Assembly: GCA_015501595.1 (NCBI GenBank)
Contig: JADNRX010000011.1
Location: 1 to 64,000 of the forward strand
Length of the DNA stretch: 64,000 bases
Direction: 5' to 3'
From: Hymenopellis radicata
Lineage: Eukaryota > Basidiomycota > Agaricomycetes > Agaricales > Physalacriaceae
Under the pieces are notes generated by a model that was not told the DNA's origin, did not search any database, and saw only the letters and a program-made list of their open reading frames with translations. Positions 23,899-34,435 of this stretch are shown piece after piece; position 1 is the stretch's first letter; each line of letters begins with the position of its first letter. The translations under genes and the position numbers were made by a program.

Positions 23899-24815
23899 AA
23901 GAATCTCACTCTGCTGAGCGCAAGCTTGCACACCCGAAGCCGCCACAGAAAATAGCTTCCACAATAGCGCAAGGTATCTCAGATGAACGCGTTCCTGCCA
24001 GTCTGAATGAGACGACCTTGGCCAATACCGTATTCGCATATCTGTGGCGCGATGAGCAGTGGGGATCAGAGTTGACCATCGACGAAGCGCTCTGTACGCT
24101 GACTTACGTAGTGGGCTCGTCTACTCGAGGATACTCCACAATGCGGATTTTCATTCGCCAGAACGGGAATGCAAGGGAGATCTGGATCGAGTGTCCACAC
24201 CCTCATGATCTGTCAGTCCTGTCAGGATCTCTAGACGAACATCCGGACCTCCACCTCGTGCGAGTACCCTTCGAGGAGTTCCAAAGGCACCGGAACGATT
24301 CGATCCTACGATTCAACGAACGAGTACGTCACCGGGTCTACGATGAAACTTCCCTTGTATACATGCGGGATCGGCAGCCCTCTATTGACATCAGCCCGTT
24401 ACGAGCTTCGCAAGCCTCTCCCCCAATGGTTGGATGGTACTCGTATCGGATACGACGTGTGGACAGCTCTCGAGGTTTCTTCCTGATTCATTTGGAAGAG
24501 AATCAGAGAATCACGCACGGCAAGCGGGGAGGAAGGAAACGTAAAGACAACCCCTCCGACGTTGAGGAAGAAGAGTCACCTCCGTTGATGAATAGGATAA
24601 CCACGACAAGAGCTCCCACCTTACAGCTTCGAATAGAAGGAAGCTCGTCTGCCACTTTGGAAAATCGCATGGGAACAAGAGGCCGAAGGGGTAGAGGAAA
24701 CAGAGGACAGGACAGGGAGGGTACCGAGGGCGTGGCCGAAGGCGAAGTCCAGATAAGGAGGACGAGCCACCATCCGGATCTTCGCTCAGAGATCGTCTTG
24801 GTTAGCTCGCTCTAG
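23899..24815 (+). pseudogene. Retroelement 3' accessory ORF, part 4 (C terminus)
   Basis: Open from the insert C junction (ESHSAERKLAHPKPPQ…) to TAG at 24813-24815. A structured region (TVFAYLWRDEQWGSELTIDEALCTLTYVVGSS…) is followed by a basic KRGGRKRK patch and an Arg/Gly-rich tail (TRGRRGRGNRGQ), which suggests nucleic-acid binding. The stop lies four bases before the polypurine tract, so the ORF is the last coding part of the element. No ATG is needed if it is the C terminus of the 17590 ORF. Confidence 0.7.
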
Positions 24816-24818
24816 CTC

Positions 24819-24824
24819 GGGGGG
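24819..24824 (+). promoter_or_regulatory. Polypurine tract, plus-strand primer site
   Basis: GGGGGG followed by CAC immediately upstream of the LTR start. A purine run next to the 3' LTR is the expected plus-strand priming site of LTR retroelements. Confidence 0.65.
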
Positions 24825-24827
24825 CAC

Positions 24828-25075
24828 TGTGATATGGAGGGTAACTCGCTAGACCGCTTACCTAATACTGGACTCTAAATCGTAGTCACGCGTCACTTGT
24901 AATTAGTTGTTCTTGAATTCGTACCAGTTTGTCGCTCTCCGTGTCTCGTAATCTCATTCTATTCTTCAGTCTACTCTTCAGTCTACTCTTCGCTTACTCG
25001 ACCCGTCCGCCCGCTGAGCACCCGCGTTAACGGCTCCCCGAACGCGGGTCATACGTTCCCAGCCACTGGGTCACA
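24828..25075 (+). repeat. 3' long terminal repeat of the gypsy element (248 bp)
   Basis: Starts TGTGATATGG and ends GGGTCACA, giving a TG...CA border with a 5-bp inverted end (TGTGA/TCACA). It sits directly after the accessory ORF and polypurine tract. A matching 5' LTR was not found in the window, so the length rests on the end motifs only. Confidence 0.6.
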
Positions 25076-25129
25076 GTGCGCAACGAATACGCGTACTCCA
25101 CGCGTTGTACTAAATTACACATTGACGTC

Positions 25130-25425
25130 GACTCTCTGGCGAGAAGTCCTACGATCTGGGCACCGCTTTACAGTTTCCTAGTGGGCTGTGTGCTCTCGAC
25201 TAGATAAGATGTTGATATGAGAAGAGGAAATTGTCTGAAAGGCCACCTACTTATATAATATAAGGCAATGAAGAAGATACTGGTGTGAATGCCATGGCAG
25301 AAGGCCAGGAGAATTATCGGATGTAACTCTATGGACATGATAGTCTGAACATCGGCCACGGTGAACCCATATTCCTCCCAAGGTGGCGACATGGTGGTTG
25401 TTGGTTTGCTGACTGGTTCGGCCAT
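25130..25425 (-). pseudogene. 5' fragment of a fungal multi-span membrane protein gene
   Basis: ATG at 25425-25423 opens a frame whose first exon reads …EEYGFTVADVQTIMSIELHPIILLAFCHGIHTSIFFIALYYI, ending in one clear hydrophobic span. This resembles the N terminus of large agaricomycete families of seven-span proteins of unknown function. A GTAGGT...CTAG intron lies at 25250-25200, and the next exon is lost within about 70 bases, close to the LTR end at 25075. The rest of the gene is absent, which suggests the retroelement complex or an associated deletion removed it. Confidence 0.5.
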
Positions 25426-26637
25426 CTGCCTCTTTATATCAACTATGACAAAGCTATGTAAGTAGACGAGGACGAAGGGTTGACTGATCCTGTGCTGATC
25501 TGAGTGAAGCGATGATAAATTACAAGATTCATACAGTCGTCATCATCTTGCGGTGCAATAAATCAACAAGTCTACGAACAGCAAAAGATGGGTTGAGTGT
25601 ACCTATGCGACTGGGACCAAATGTTGTTGGATCCGATCTTCTCGTCCTGATATAACGGAGAACAAGAAGGACGGCGAAAAGTCGAGAGCGGCGGATGGCA
25701 AGCGCGATCAGGTAATCGCCTAGCATCAGCGACGACCATGTGGATCTGCGGGATGTTCAATGATATGATTCGGAAGACGATCGCGAGCGCCTATCGCGCC
25801 TCATGTGCGATGTTGCATGAGAATTCTTTACACAACGGCGAAGACGGACCTATGCAACTTGTCGCAAATGTTGTCGGGTGGTAAGACGACGCACATCGTG
25901 ATCCAATGGGAGAAGAAGCGGTCAAATAGATGAGCCCTTGCAGGGAGGGGAAGGCCGGACGAGATGATGCCAGAAATGTCGCTCAAGGTACATGATCTTT
26001 CCTCGGAGAGTGGACGTTGACTAGGTCCCGTTACTTTGCTCCTCAACGAAAACATTACCTAGTCTGCGTGTCTCATTGCAAACCCGGGGGTCGTCGATCT
26101 TTGCTTTTACCATGCTGCTATGCGTGTAGAGGCGCATATGTCTCCACAGTCCAAGTCGGACTTGACGACTCGACGCGCGCATGCATCCCGGTGTCAAATT
26201 CTACGCTGCCAATGCAACTGTTAGACGCGCGAAGCACCTCGACGAAGACAGCACCATGTCAGTAGTGCAGAGGGGCGTATCGATTTACTATGGTGAGGTG
26301 GTGTCGGACGCGATTTCAGGTTGATGGCGTTTAGAGCCCGCAGATGGTATTCAGTGGTGCGGGTTTGAGCGTGAGAGTCGGGCCTCTTGGCTTTGCCAGG
26401 GTGTAATCGCTGCTGGCAAGCGTCTTCTTCCATCGTGGTTGAGTATCGGCCTGCGACTTCATCGCCGAGGTGAGAGTGTGTCTTCTTCGTGAGCAGGGCG
26501 ATGGTGGGAAGGAGCAACAGAGCGGTCAGGGTTCAAAAAGTGCGATTGCAGCCCGCTTAGGGATGTGGTTACACAACTGCAACCACACAATATTCGGACG
26601 TTACCGTCTCCTCATCCTTCTCGCGAGTCGCCACCAT
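25426..26637. other. Intergenic, no gene assigned
   Basis: Only short unconvincing frames. A phrase CAACATTTG…AGTNGCATAGGT (minus strand) occurs twice, near 25600-25625 and 25850-25875, inside otherwise different sequence. This hints at a small duplicated gene remnant. Nothing else is supported. Confidence 0.4.
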
Positions 26638-26892
26638 GTCGCTCAAAGTCATCGCTGTCAAGAACTATTCAGGCGAAGACGTGATGCAAAGCTCACCAGT
26701 CATTCTCTCATCCTTTCCTGTCTCCACACGAATTAGGGTTCTCAAACGCTGACCTTAGATTCAACGACGTGAGACTTGCGTAAATGGTAAGCCACCTTGA
26801 TTTCAACGTGATTCGCGAGTTGAACATTCCAGTAGTATCGCTTGCCCGCGGAAGTTTCATCATTGCAGTGCGCTTATGGTTCGAGGACAAGG
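26638..26892 (+). other. Possible exon remnants of an unrecognised gene
   Basis: ATG at 26638 in good context (gccaccATGTCG) opens MSLKVIAVKNYSGEDV. A later stretch near 26800-26885 reads FNVIRELNIPVVSLARGSFIIAVRLWFEDK. Both look like real protein sequence, but no consistent splicing joins them. Function unknown. Confidence 0.25.
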
Positions 26893-27019
26893 TAAGCAAG
26901 TCTCAAATTCGACGCGGTTCGTGCGCCCAAGTTCTGCGCTGTCGGGAGTCTGAGTCGTAAGTACCTCTTCGCTTTCATGCAGCTCCCGGCTAAAAGTCCA
27001 TAGAGCCAGCAAGAATCGG

Positions 27020-27184
27020 TCAGCCGAGGCCGACTCGTTCATCAGATTGAAGGAGAAACAGAGGGTTTGGTCCAGGTACGTGTCTTGCTCGGATTCGGGT
27101 ACGCGTACACAGCTGATTCGTGGAAAGGGACAACACCCATAGCATGGCGATGAGCGCGACAAGCAGGGAAGCAGACTTTGACAT
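27020..27184 (-). CDS. Possible small secreted peptide, N-terminal signal only
   Basis: An ATG near 27184 gives MSKSASLLVALIAMLWVLSLS, a good signal-peptide profile, followed by about 35 residues without known motif. An intron into the next frame is possible. The feature overlaps the start of the F-box pseudogene on the other strand. Low support. Confidence 0.2.
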   Translation of the reverse strand: MSKSASLLVALIAMLWVLSLSTNQLCTRTRIRARHVPGPNPLFLLQSDERVGLG

Positions 27185-28074
27185 GGTCAAGATGTCGATC
27201 ACATCCACTCCCAATGAGGCAGTTCACCTGTCTCCTCCCATCATCATCCGAGTACTTAACTGTCCAACTACTTGACTTACGACTTCTCATCTTGCGAAAG
27301 ACGGCTTTTGGAAACTCTTACGCTGGTCCATTTTCTGGGCCGAAATCCTTCTACCAGTTCATTGTTGGAGCCTTTAACCTAGTTTCCCTCAAAGTCCCCT
27401 GCGTAGGTTACGACCGCCTCGACCAATCAAGAGCTCTCTTCACCCACGAGAACTTACATCGCCTGACGCTCAATGTATCATGTAGCATGTCACCTGTGCT
27501 GGACGATATCTCACTGCCGAGTCTGATCTCACTGGTTATCACTCATCGGCAGGAGGAGGAATACCATGGCACCTGTGTGTCTAACGAGAACATGCGTTCA
27601 CACGAGAGCTTTTACGCCGTCTCGTCGAACGGTCAGAGTGCCGACTGTTTCAATCGATTGCCACTTGCAACCGCTGGCAACAGAACTCGCGCCTATCTTC
27701 CGACTGTCCAGTTTTACTTCCCTTCGCGTCAACCTCGATCTCGAGCACTACTGGACGCCCCAAACCTCGGCATTCCTTGATAGTCTCACAATGACGCCTT
27801 CCAATCGATTTCTCCCCGATCTTCGCGAGTTGGAGATCACGGCCAATGCCCCGACGATTATTGTTGACCGCCGAACAGCTTCGGGTTGTGATCCTGTCGC
27901 GTTGGAACAGGTCAGAGGATGTCGCGCGACTCTGCAAATTAGTCCTTTCGAGGAATAGGTGCTTCGAAGGACCGGTCCCGATGTTCCATACGTCGTTGTT
28001 GGCCTCAAAAACTGCTTGATTTGCAGGACCAAGGGCTGGACGTTTTTTGGAACATCATGATGAAACCTATGTAG
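27178..28074 (+). pseudogene. F-box/LRR family pseudogene
   Basis: The first frame (27178-27780) carries LRR-like sequence (NLVSLKVPCVGYD…HENLHRLTLNVSCS…LPSLISLVI). The second frame (to 27958) carries FLPDLRELEITANAPTIIV, and a third piece near 28030 reads DQGLDVFWNIMMKPM. The same order occurs at the C terminus of the intact F-box gene at 34436-36109 (NLVELEITEHTDDVVVF … LSDKGLDVRW). The pieces lie in different frames without plausible introns between all of them, and no F-box is visible upstream, so this is a broken relative. Confidence 0.65.
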
Positions 28075-28360
28075 ACGCATAGCTTACTTGAATCCACGCA
28101 TATATATGCTTTGTACATCGGCATCATGCTACTGTAGAAGCCACTTTGTCAATACTTTCCCGCTTGTTTGTAAAGACGTGTGGCGGTCATACTGCAGAAC
28201 GTCGTAAATTCAAACACCGAATCAACGATGGGCTTGAGCAATGCTCTGCTGACTTTTCCGATAGAATTCAGGCGGTATTCGCATTATTTTGTATCCTCAA
28301 AATAAATTGAAGGGTGCGATGCGACATGTTTGGTAACTGATCGATCTGCTCTTGACCACC

Positions 28361-29488
28361 ATGGCTGGAATTGGACCTGAACTGCCTCCTCACCTTCGCA
28401 TCGAAACTCGTCACGACGACAACGACGATGAGGATGGCCCAGTGCCAGGACCCTCAGTTGCTGGACCCCAAATTCCCGCCGAGCTACTCGGTGGTCGTCA
28501 GTCCGTTCAGAACGAAGACGACGAGGAAGATGAGGATGACTACGCACCCTCCCTACCACCGGACCTCCTCGCGTCACGAAAAGTTGAACCACCAAGTGCT
28601 CTTGCACCTGTCCCCGCAAAACAAGTAAAAGGACCTACCTTACCCTCCGCCTACTATCCCGATGATGATTCTGACGACGAGGTTGGACCGCGGCCACTGC
28701 CTTCAACGGGCCAAGGAAATAACAACAAAATAGATGGCGTTCAACAGTTTTTGGAGAAGGAGGAAAGGCGTCGGCAACAGATAGAGGTACCGTACATATA
28801 TAGGTTTGCCAATGTTTTTGTTAACTGACTGTAGTTTAGGAAGCATCCAAACCCAAAGCTGTACAACGCGACGAGTGGATGCTCAGGCCCCCAACGTCCT
28901 CAGAACTACTCGCTAGTGAGTCTCTGCACGATGCGCACTTTGACCATCGTTATAACGCGCTTGTATTATAGATCTGGATCCCACCAAAATGAATCGACCT
29001 CGTCAGTTTGCACGATCTGCAGCCCCAGCAGCAAAGAATACTGACAGCAATCTATGGACTGAGACGCCTGTCGAACGTCAACAACGCCTCGCAGACGAGG
29101 TCTCAGGGAAGCGCAGGCGCGTCGTAAATGCTGAAGACGCTGTCAGTCCCGAAGAAGCTTTAGAGGCGCGGAAAAAGCGAAAAAGGGACGAGAATATCCG
29201 GAAAGGCGTTGATGAACATACAGTGCGTGTCTTTACATTTCAATGTTAACTTTCTCATCCTTCCTCCAGCGCAAAGTTCGCGGGTCTGCACTTGTCGAGG
29301 AACATACGAAGGGCTTGGCCGGCAAAAAGGATGAGGACGATGATCCTTCCAAAGCTATCTGGGATCACTCGAGAGACATGTCGTTGGGTGGACGCCTCAT
29401 GGACGATGGTAAACGGAACAAGATGCTCCGTGAGGCCAAAGGTCTTGGAGACCGATTTGGTACGGGTACGAGTGGTGGATTCTTGTAA
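28361..29488 (+). CDS. GPALPP-motif / DUF3752 nuclear protein
   Basis: Four exons: 28361-28786, 28840-28915, 28972-29222 and 29270-29488, giving 323 residues. ATG at 28361 has a strong context (ccaccATGG). The N-terminal half is acidic, with GPELPP, GPSVAGPQIP and GPTLPSAYY repeats, the motif that names metazoan GPALPP1. The C-terminal half is the basic, helical DUF3752 domain with a conserved end (DHSRDMSLGGRL…LGDRFGTGTSGGFL). The family is conserved in eukaryotes but its role is poorly defined; nuclear/RNA-related work is suggested by composition. All introns are 47-56 nt and keep frame. Confidence 0.88.
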
Positions 29489-29660
29489 AACAGAGTCAGT
29501 TCAAACATCTGCTTTTGTTGAAATCGATATTGATTTTCATTCGAGTGCATGGCGATTCCGTGATATTGCATGATCATTTGACTCACGATGATAGCTTCAT
29601 GGTTATATATGTACGGTTGGGCATTGCGCTGGGTCGTACTCACGAACAATTCCCGCCCAT

Positions 29661-29952
29661 GTCCGACTGGAAACCTGATCCCCAACTTCAAAATCGAGAC
29701 CCCTCGAGTCTCACACCTACTCCCCGATGACAACTCACATTGCGCATTCATCGTCGCCCTATACAATTCGCCGCTTTTCATTGCCGACTCTGGAAAGACG
29801 GCCCCGCAATAGCACAGCGAAGGTTGGCGATGGAGTATCGAGGCATCAAGAAGCTCAAGATGTTCGGATCGGAGGAGAATGCGGTACATGTATTGGCAGG
29901 CATGAAGGAGCTCCCGGATTTATGGTATCGGGGAGAACCAAATTGCTGCTGA
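29661..29952 (+). pseudogene. Degenerate duplicate of the GNAT acetyltransferase gene
   Basis: Begins MSDWKPDPQLQ, which matches the start of the neighbouring gene at 30074 (MTNSDWKPDPNF). After a frame break it shows RRLAMEYRG and VLAGMKELPDLW, matching VMEKLGMENRG and ALPGMKDLNEYG at the neighbour's C terminus. The middle acetyl-CoA-binding part is missing. This is a tandem copy with an internal deletion. Confidence 0.65.
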
Positions 29953-30073
29953 ATAGCACGGGCCCGCAGTAATCAGCATATGGACACAGTTCTTGACAGT
30001 AATCAAGGGGCAGAACAGCCTCTGTATATAGGCTCAGCAATCATGTTATGTCGAAACAACCAGTAAAACTATC

Positions 30074-30723
30074 ATGACTAACTCGGACTGGAAACCAGAT
30101 CCCAACTTCACCATCGAAACCCCGCGCCTCATCATCTCGCATTTCCTGCCCGATTCCCTCGAACATTGCGAGTTCCTCGTAGATATATATGGATCCCCAG
30201 AATTCATATCTGCAACAGCGGGGAACGACCTCGGGATCGACACGCCCGACAAAGCGCGCGCGATCATCAACGGGCGCGTCAAGGCCATCCATTCCGCGGA
30301 CGGACACGGGCAGTACCTCGTCTCGGAGAAGACTGAGACGGCTCCTCGACCCGTCGGGGTGGTGGGCCTTGTGCGGAGTCGTCCCGAGCACGACCCCAGT
30401 ACTTGGCTCCCGTTTCCCGATATCGGATACGCGATCCATGCCAAGTACGCTGGCAGGGGGTACGCCACAGAGGCGGCGCGCGCGGTGATTGACTATGCAC
30501 TCGCCAACTGGGGGTGGAAGGTGTGCTTGGGATTACAGCCCCATGGAATGGCGCGAGTCGACGAGTTATGGAGAAGCTTGGAATGGAGAATAGAGGCACT
30601 TTCAACTTGACGAATTTTGCGCCAGCCGTCGTTTGCGCTCTTCCAGGGATGAAAGATCTGAACGAGTATGGATTCGACAAGCTCGTAATGGTTAGTAAAG
30701 AAGAAGAAGCAGTATCTTCATAG
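30074..30723 (+). CDS. GNAT N-acetyltransferase, RimJ/RimL-like, with frameshift
   Basis: The N-terminal frame encodes the typical start of fungal Acetyltransf_3 proteins (WKPDPNFTIETPRLIISHF), the motif IGYAIHAKYAGRGYATEAARAVIDYAL (acetyl-CoA binding, here near residues 120-145), then NWG. The conserved continuation EGVLGITAPWNGASRRVMEKLGM is in the next frame and runs to a stop at 30721-30723. One additional G in the G5 run at 30510-30514 would join them into a protein of about 216 residues. It is either a recent pseudogene or a base-call error in a homopolymer. The substrate is unknown; the family acetylates amines or protein N termini. Confidence 0.8.
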
Positions 30724-31025
30724 TCACAACGATGGTTTTGTGTAGCTCCGATTATCATTAGAGAATGAGGGTGTGACATGTATAAGTAAAAAAGCAAAGC
30801 TACAACAACGAAGAGCCTTTTAAAAGGTGAACAGTAAATAATACTAAGTAATAGTCCGATCCAAATAAACAGTGCAAGGTCCATAATATAAAAATTGCAA
30901 CAAACAACAGATCAGAAAAACAAGTCTCTCGTCAATATCGTGGTATGGATTCGTCGTAAAAGCAACTTGCAAACCCCAGAAAGCAAGAGAATAAATAGAG
31001 AATAAGTCCGGTCATCAAGCATGGA
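30724..31025. other. Intergenic, convergent 3' ends
   Basis: AT-rich sequence between the acetyltransferase and the convergent glyoxal-oxidase-like gene. No gene or structured RNA seen; it probably holds both polyadenylation regions. Confidence 0.5.
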
Positions 31026-33494
31026 TCACCACCGCGATACGAGGAAGGGTAGTATCGCAGCAGCGAGGACGAAGATAAGCAATGGCTGGTTGGAGAGCGA
31101 CGAGTTGGACTTGGATCCGTCCGATCCGCCGTTACCGCCGTTTCCGCTAGCATCAGTACTGAAAAGGTTCGAATCGGGCAGATTTTCAACGTCCTTGATT
31201 TCCTGAGTGCCAACCTTGCCGTTGCCGACCACGATCTGAACACCAACAGAAGGAACATCGTTCACCACGACGAAAATTAGCGCAGGCCCAGGCGTCAATA
31301 TGGCGGGTTAGGCTGCAGCTGGCTGACGTGAAGAATCGCGGTGTTGTTCGCGTTGTACCCGGAGTAAGTAGTCTTCAACTCAACATAGCGCTGGCCCATG
31401 TTCTGGAGGACGATTAACTTGCACCGCCAGAAAGATTAGATCGTGACATACCATGGTGTGGGTGGCGAAGCCAGTGCGGATAACAACAACCTTGGTCTTC
31501 TCGATATTGCTGACGTCGCCGAACAAGTCATCCGAGTCCAGTGTCACGTCGAAGTAAGAACCTCCGTATGTCAGCTGCGTTAACAGCCCCTTCGGCTGGG
31601 GGCGACGCTGGTTATAGTACGATGGGTAGAATCGCTCGACACGGTAGTCGGTAGGGTACTTGACACCGTCACCAACAGTGTAATCTGGGTTGGGGTTCGA
31701 TCCAGAGATGATGACAGAACCTAGAAACATATCCACGTTAATCCCAATGGCGAAAGGTAGGAATTAGACTACACACCATCGGGCACCAAGGTGGCAGTAG
31801 AGTGATACATGCGAGGAACCGTGCTGGCACCAAGACCATCGCTCGACCACCGCTTTCCAGCAGGAGCGTCGGGGTTGTACATGACGGGAGTCAAAATCGG
31901 GTCGTCTGCGTATGAATGTCCAATCGCCCAAGTATCATTGCCGTATCCAGCAGTACCTGTATGTAAAGTGTTAGCAGGATCGATAACCAATTGGAGTGTG
32001 AAACTTACCAGTTCCAGCACCGCCTACCATTAAAATCATTCCGGTAGGCATGTATATAAGCTGGCCCATGACACGCGCTTGAGGCAGCGGGTCGTCAGCC
32101 ACGTATGAACCGGACACATCGGGCGTGATCTTCTGGCAAGAGGTAACTGCTTGGAGGTTGACAATGACAGTTTGTTGTGGATTCCAGCTAGAATAGAGTT
32201 AGTTATGATGACGTACTATGTGGGACGGTATTACGAACTTGTTGTTATTCAGTACCGCCACAGAACAAGACGGTAGCAGTGTAATTGTTCGCAGGTGTCA
32301 AGGGCAACATAATGGTACCAGCGCTAGCAGGATAAGTGCGAACAGCGTCCGGCATAGTATCGAGCGGAGTCTCCTCGCCGGTGTGATAGTTCAAAAGAGC
32401 GGTATCCCAATTTGACTGAAGCAAGATCTTGCCAGAGGGAAGCAGCCATGTAAGAGGGAAAAGGTTGGTAGGAAGCGTGGTCTGGAGGATGTGCGACGTC
32501 TGAGGATCTCCCTTGGAGGGGAAGAACTCGTAGGTTGGATTGTCTTGACCTGCGTCATTCACGTAGCCGCCGTTGGTGCAACCACCAAGCTAAACGGGTA
32601 GATTAGATCACGAGCCAGAAGCGATTTAAGAGGCGTACAATAATGAGTGATCCATCTTCCAAACCCTCTCTGTTGAGACATGAGAAGCCAATCGTGAAAA
32701 TCGGGGGTTGGACTTACACAGTCGGGTACCACCGCTGAGTGGTCATATCACCGTCGACCTTCCAAGTGCACGAGTCATCGTCGCAAGGAACAATCGTTCT
32801 GTACAATGATCTGAGATCTTGCTAATGATCAATTCCAGAGACTACATACCGCAATCTAAGAAACAACATGAGGCTTGGATGAAGACGCGCTAAAACGTGG
32901 AACTCACGACTGGCGACCGTCAGGGTCATCGTACGCTCCGCCTCCCGTCTGACTTTCAGCTGCTTCACCGCCATATGTCACAGCTTGGTTTCCACCAACG
33001 TTGAGCCATGTTCCGTCCGCCATGACATTGCCTCCCTGTACACTAATCAGCGGCGCGTTCAGGTGAGAGGAAGCGACATACCGCGCAGAAGGAGTTCGTG
33101 ACGATGTCCAAGGGCTTCGCTGTGTTGGACTCAAGGCTGTATTCTATACCCATCATCAGTCAATTATCCCGAAGACCAAACTGATGTGGGCGTACCGACT
33201 GCCCATGCTGGATGACCCCCGATCTGAAGCGGATTGCCCTCTACTTTGTCGATAATGTAAATCTTGTCTTCTGTACCCAAGAACAGCTGAAAACTTTATC
33301 AGGGAAGAAACTATTGAACACGTCAATGTACACACCTGCTGGGCGCTTACACCACTGTTACCAATGATTTCGAATTGACCAATAGCGCCAGTTTGGCGCG
33401 GTTGTCCAGGTGCAGTCGCAGTATTTTGCGCAAACGCGACATCGCTGAGAGCAGCGAGAAGAGAAAGGGGCGTTGCAAACTGTCGTAGCCCCAT
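31026..33494 (-). CDS. Glyoxal-oxidase-like copper radical oxidase (AA5_1), GPI-anchored; two frame breaks
   Basis: Multi-exon minus-strand gene. A signal peptide (MGLRQFATPLSLLAALSDVAFA) is followed by propeller sequence (LFLGTEDKIYIIDKVEGNPLQIGGHPAW). Expected copper/radical ligands of the family are visible: Cys in TNSFCAG, Tyr in QRWYPTV, Tyr-His in PRMYHSTATL, and His in GFATHTM. After a Ser/Gly linker the C terminus is hydrophobic (LLIFVLAAAILPFLV), as in GPI-anchored relatives. The family oxidises aldehydes and makes extracellular H2O2. Two spots break the frame: near 32230-32245 (CGGTE then stop) and near 31296-31300 (one T short before TPGPALIFVVVN). Introns are about 50 nt. The divergent neighbour is 940 bp away. 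Confidence 0.88.
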
Positions 33495-34435
33495 AGCGAA
33501 CTCGGGTAGACAAATAAAAAAGAAGGGGAAAGAGGAAAACGAAAAGTGAACTCGCAAGAATGAGTTGGAGAAGGCGAATGGACGAAACGAGCGAATGGCG
33601 GTGTGCTTTTATATGGTTTAAAGACATAACGAGGCGAGCGGGCGGCCGAAAGGTTTGAGATGGTCCTAGACATCTAAGGGTGCACGCCAGCGTGTCTCAT
33701 GTCAGAAACCCAGAATGGCAAATAGTTCGCTAAAAGTGCCACTTGTCTAGCGCGCCGCTGCCAATAGCCAAGTCGGTGCTGAAGCAACAACTGAGATGCA
33801 CAGCTTTCAGTCCGAGCCCCGGCTTTATAGACACTTGCTGAATCGGATTCGTACAGCCGACTGTTGTTGCTGCAAATCCAAAGGCGGGTCGGAGCAAATC
33901 CAGGGCGATCCATAGTGACAAAGGAGAAGCCACAGCAAGAAAAAGAAAGAAGAGGTGCCAGCCAAAAGTAGCAGGGCCCCAGCCTAAGTCCTCGGGCTAC
34001 CTTAGTAGTGGGTCTTCATACGCCTCACTCAGTCTGGTTAGCGAGACTACGGTCGACCATGTGCCTCCGTTGAGGTGCAATGACGGTCGGAAGCAAGCGT
34101 GAAAATACAGGCATCGCTTCCCACGACCTGGCCGTTGCCGGATGGCGCAGAAGGACTTAGAACGAAATTGGCTGCCGCAAGCACAAATAATCTTACAGGT
34201 GTTCACAGGTACAGTGGGTTAACCACGGGTGCCTACCTCACAACCCACAATTGTTCCCGCCCGTGCTCTTCCCTACCGTGGCGGCCAAGGATTTCAAAAG
34301 ATTTCAAAATAAGCTGATCGTGAGAGATCAAAATTTCTTTTGGGCCCCTCTTTGCTTTTAACTGTCACGACGCGCGCGTAGGTACATTCCACTCAGTCAT
34401 GCTGGTCCAAGTATTAACGAGTTCGCGGTAATAGG
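33495..34435. promoter_or_regulatory. Intergenic region between divergent genes
   Basis: 941 bp between the starts of the glyoxal-oxidase-like gene (minus) and the F-box gene (plus). No coding sequence. It presumably contains both promoters; no specific site is claimed. Confidence 0.4.
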
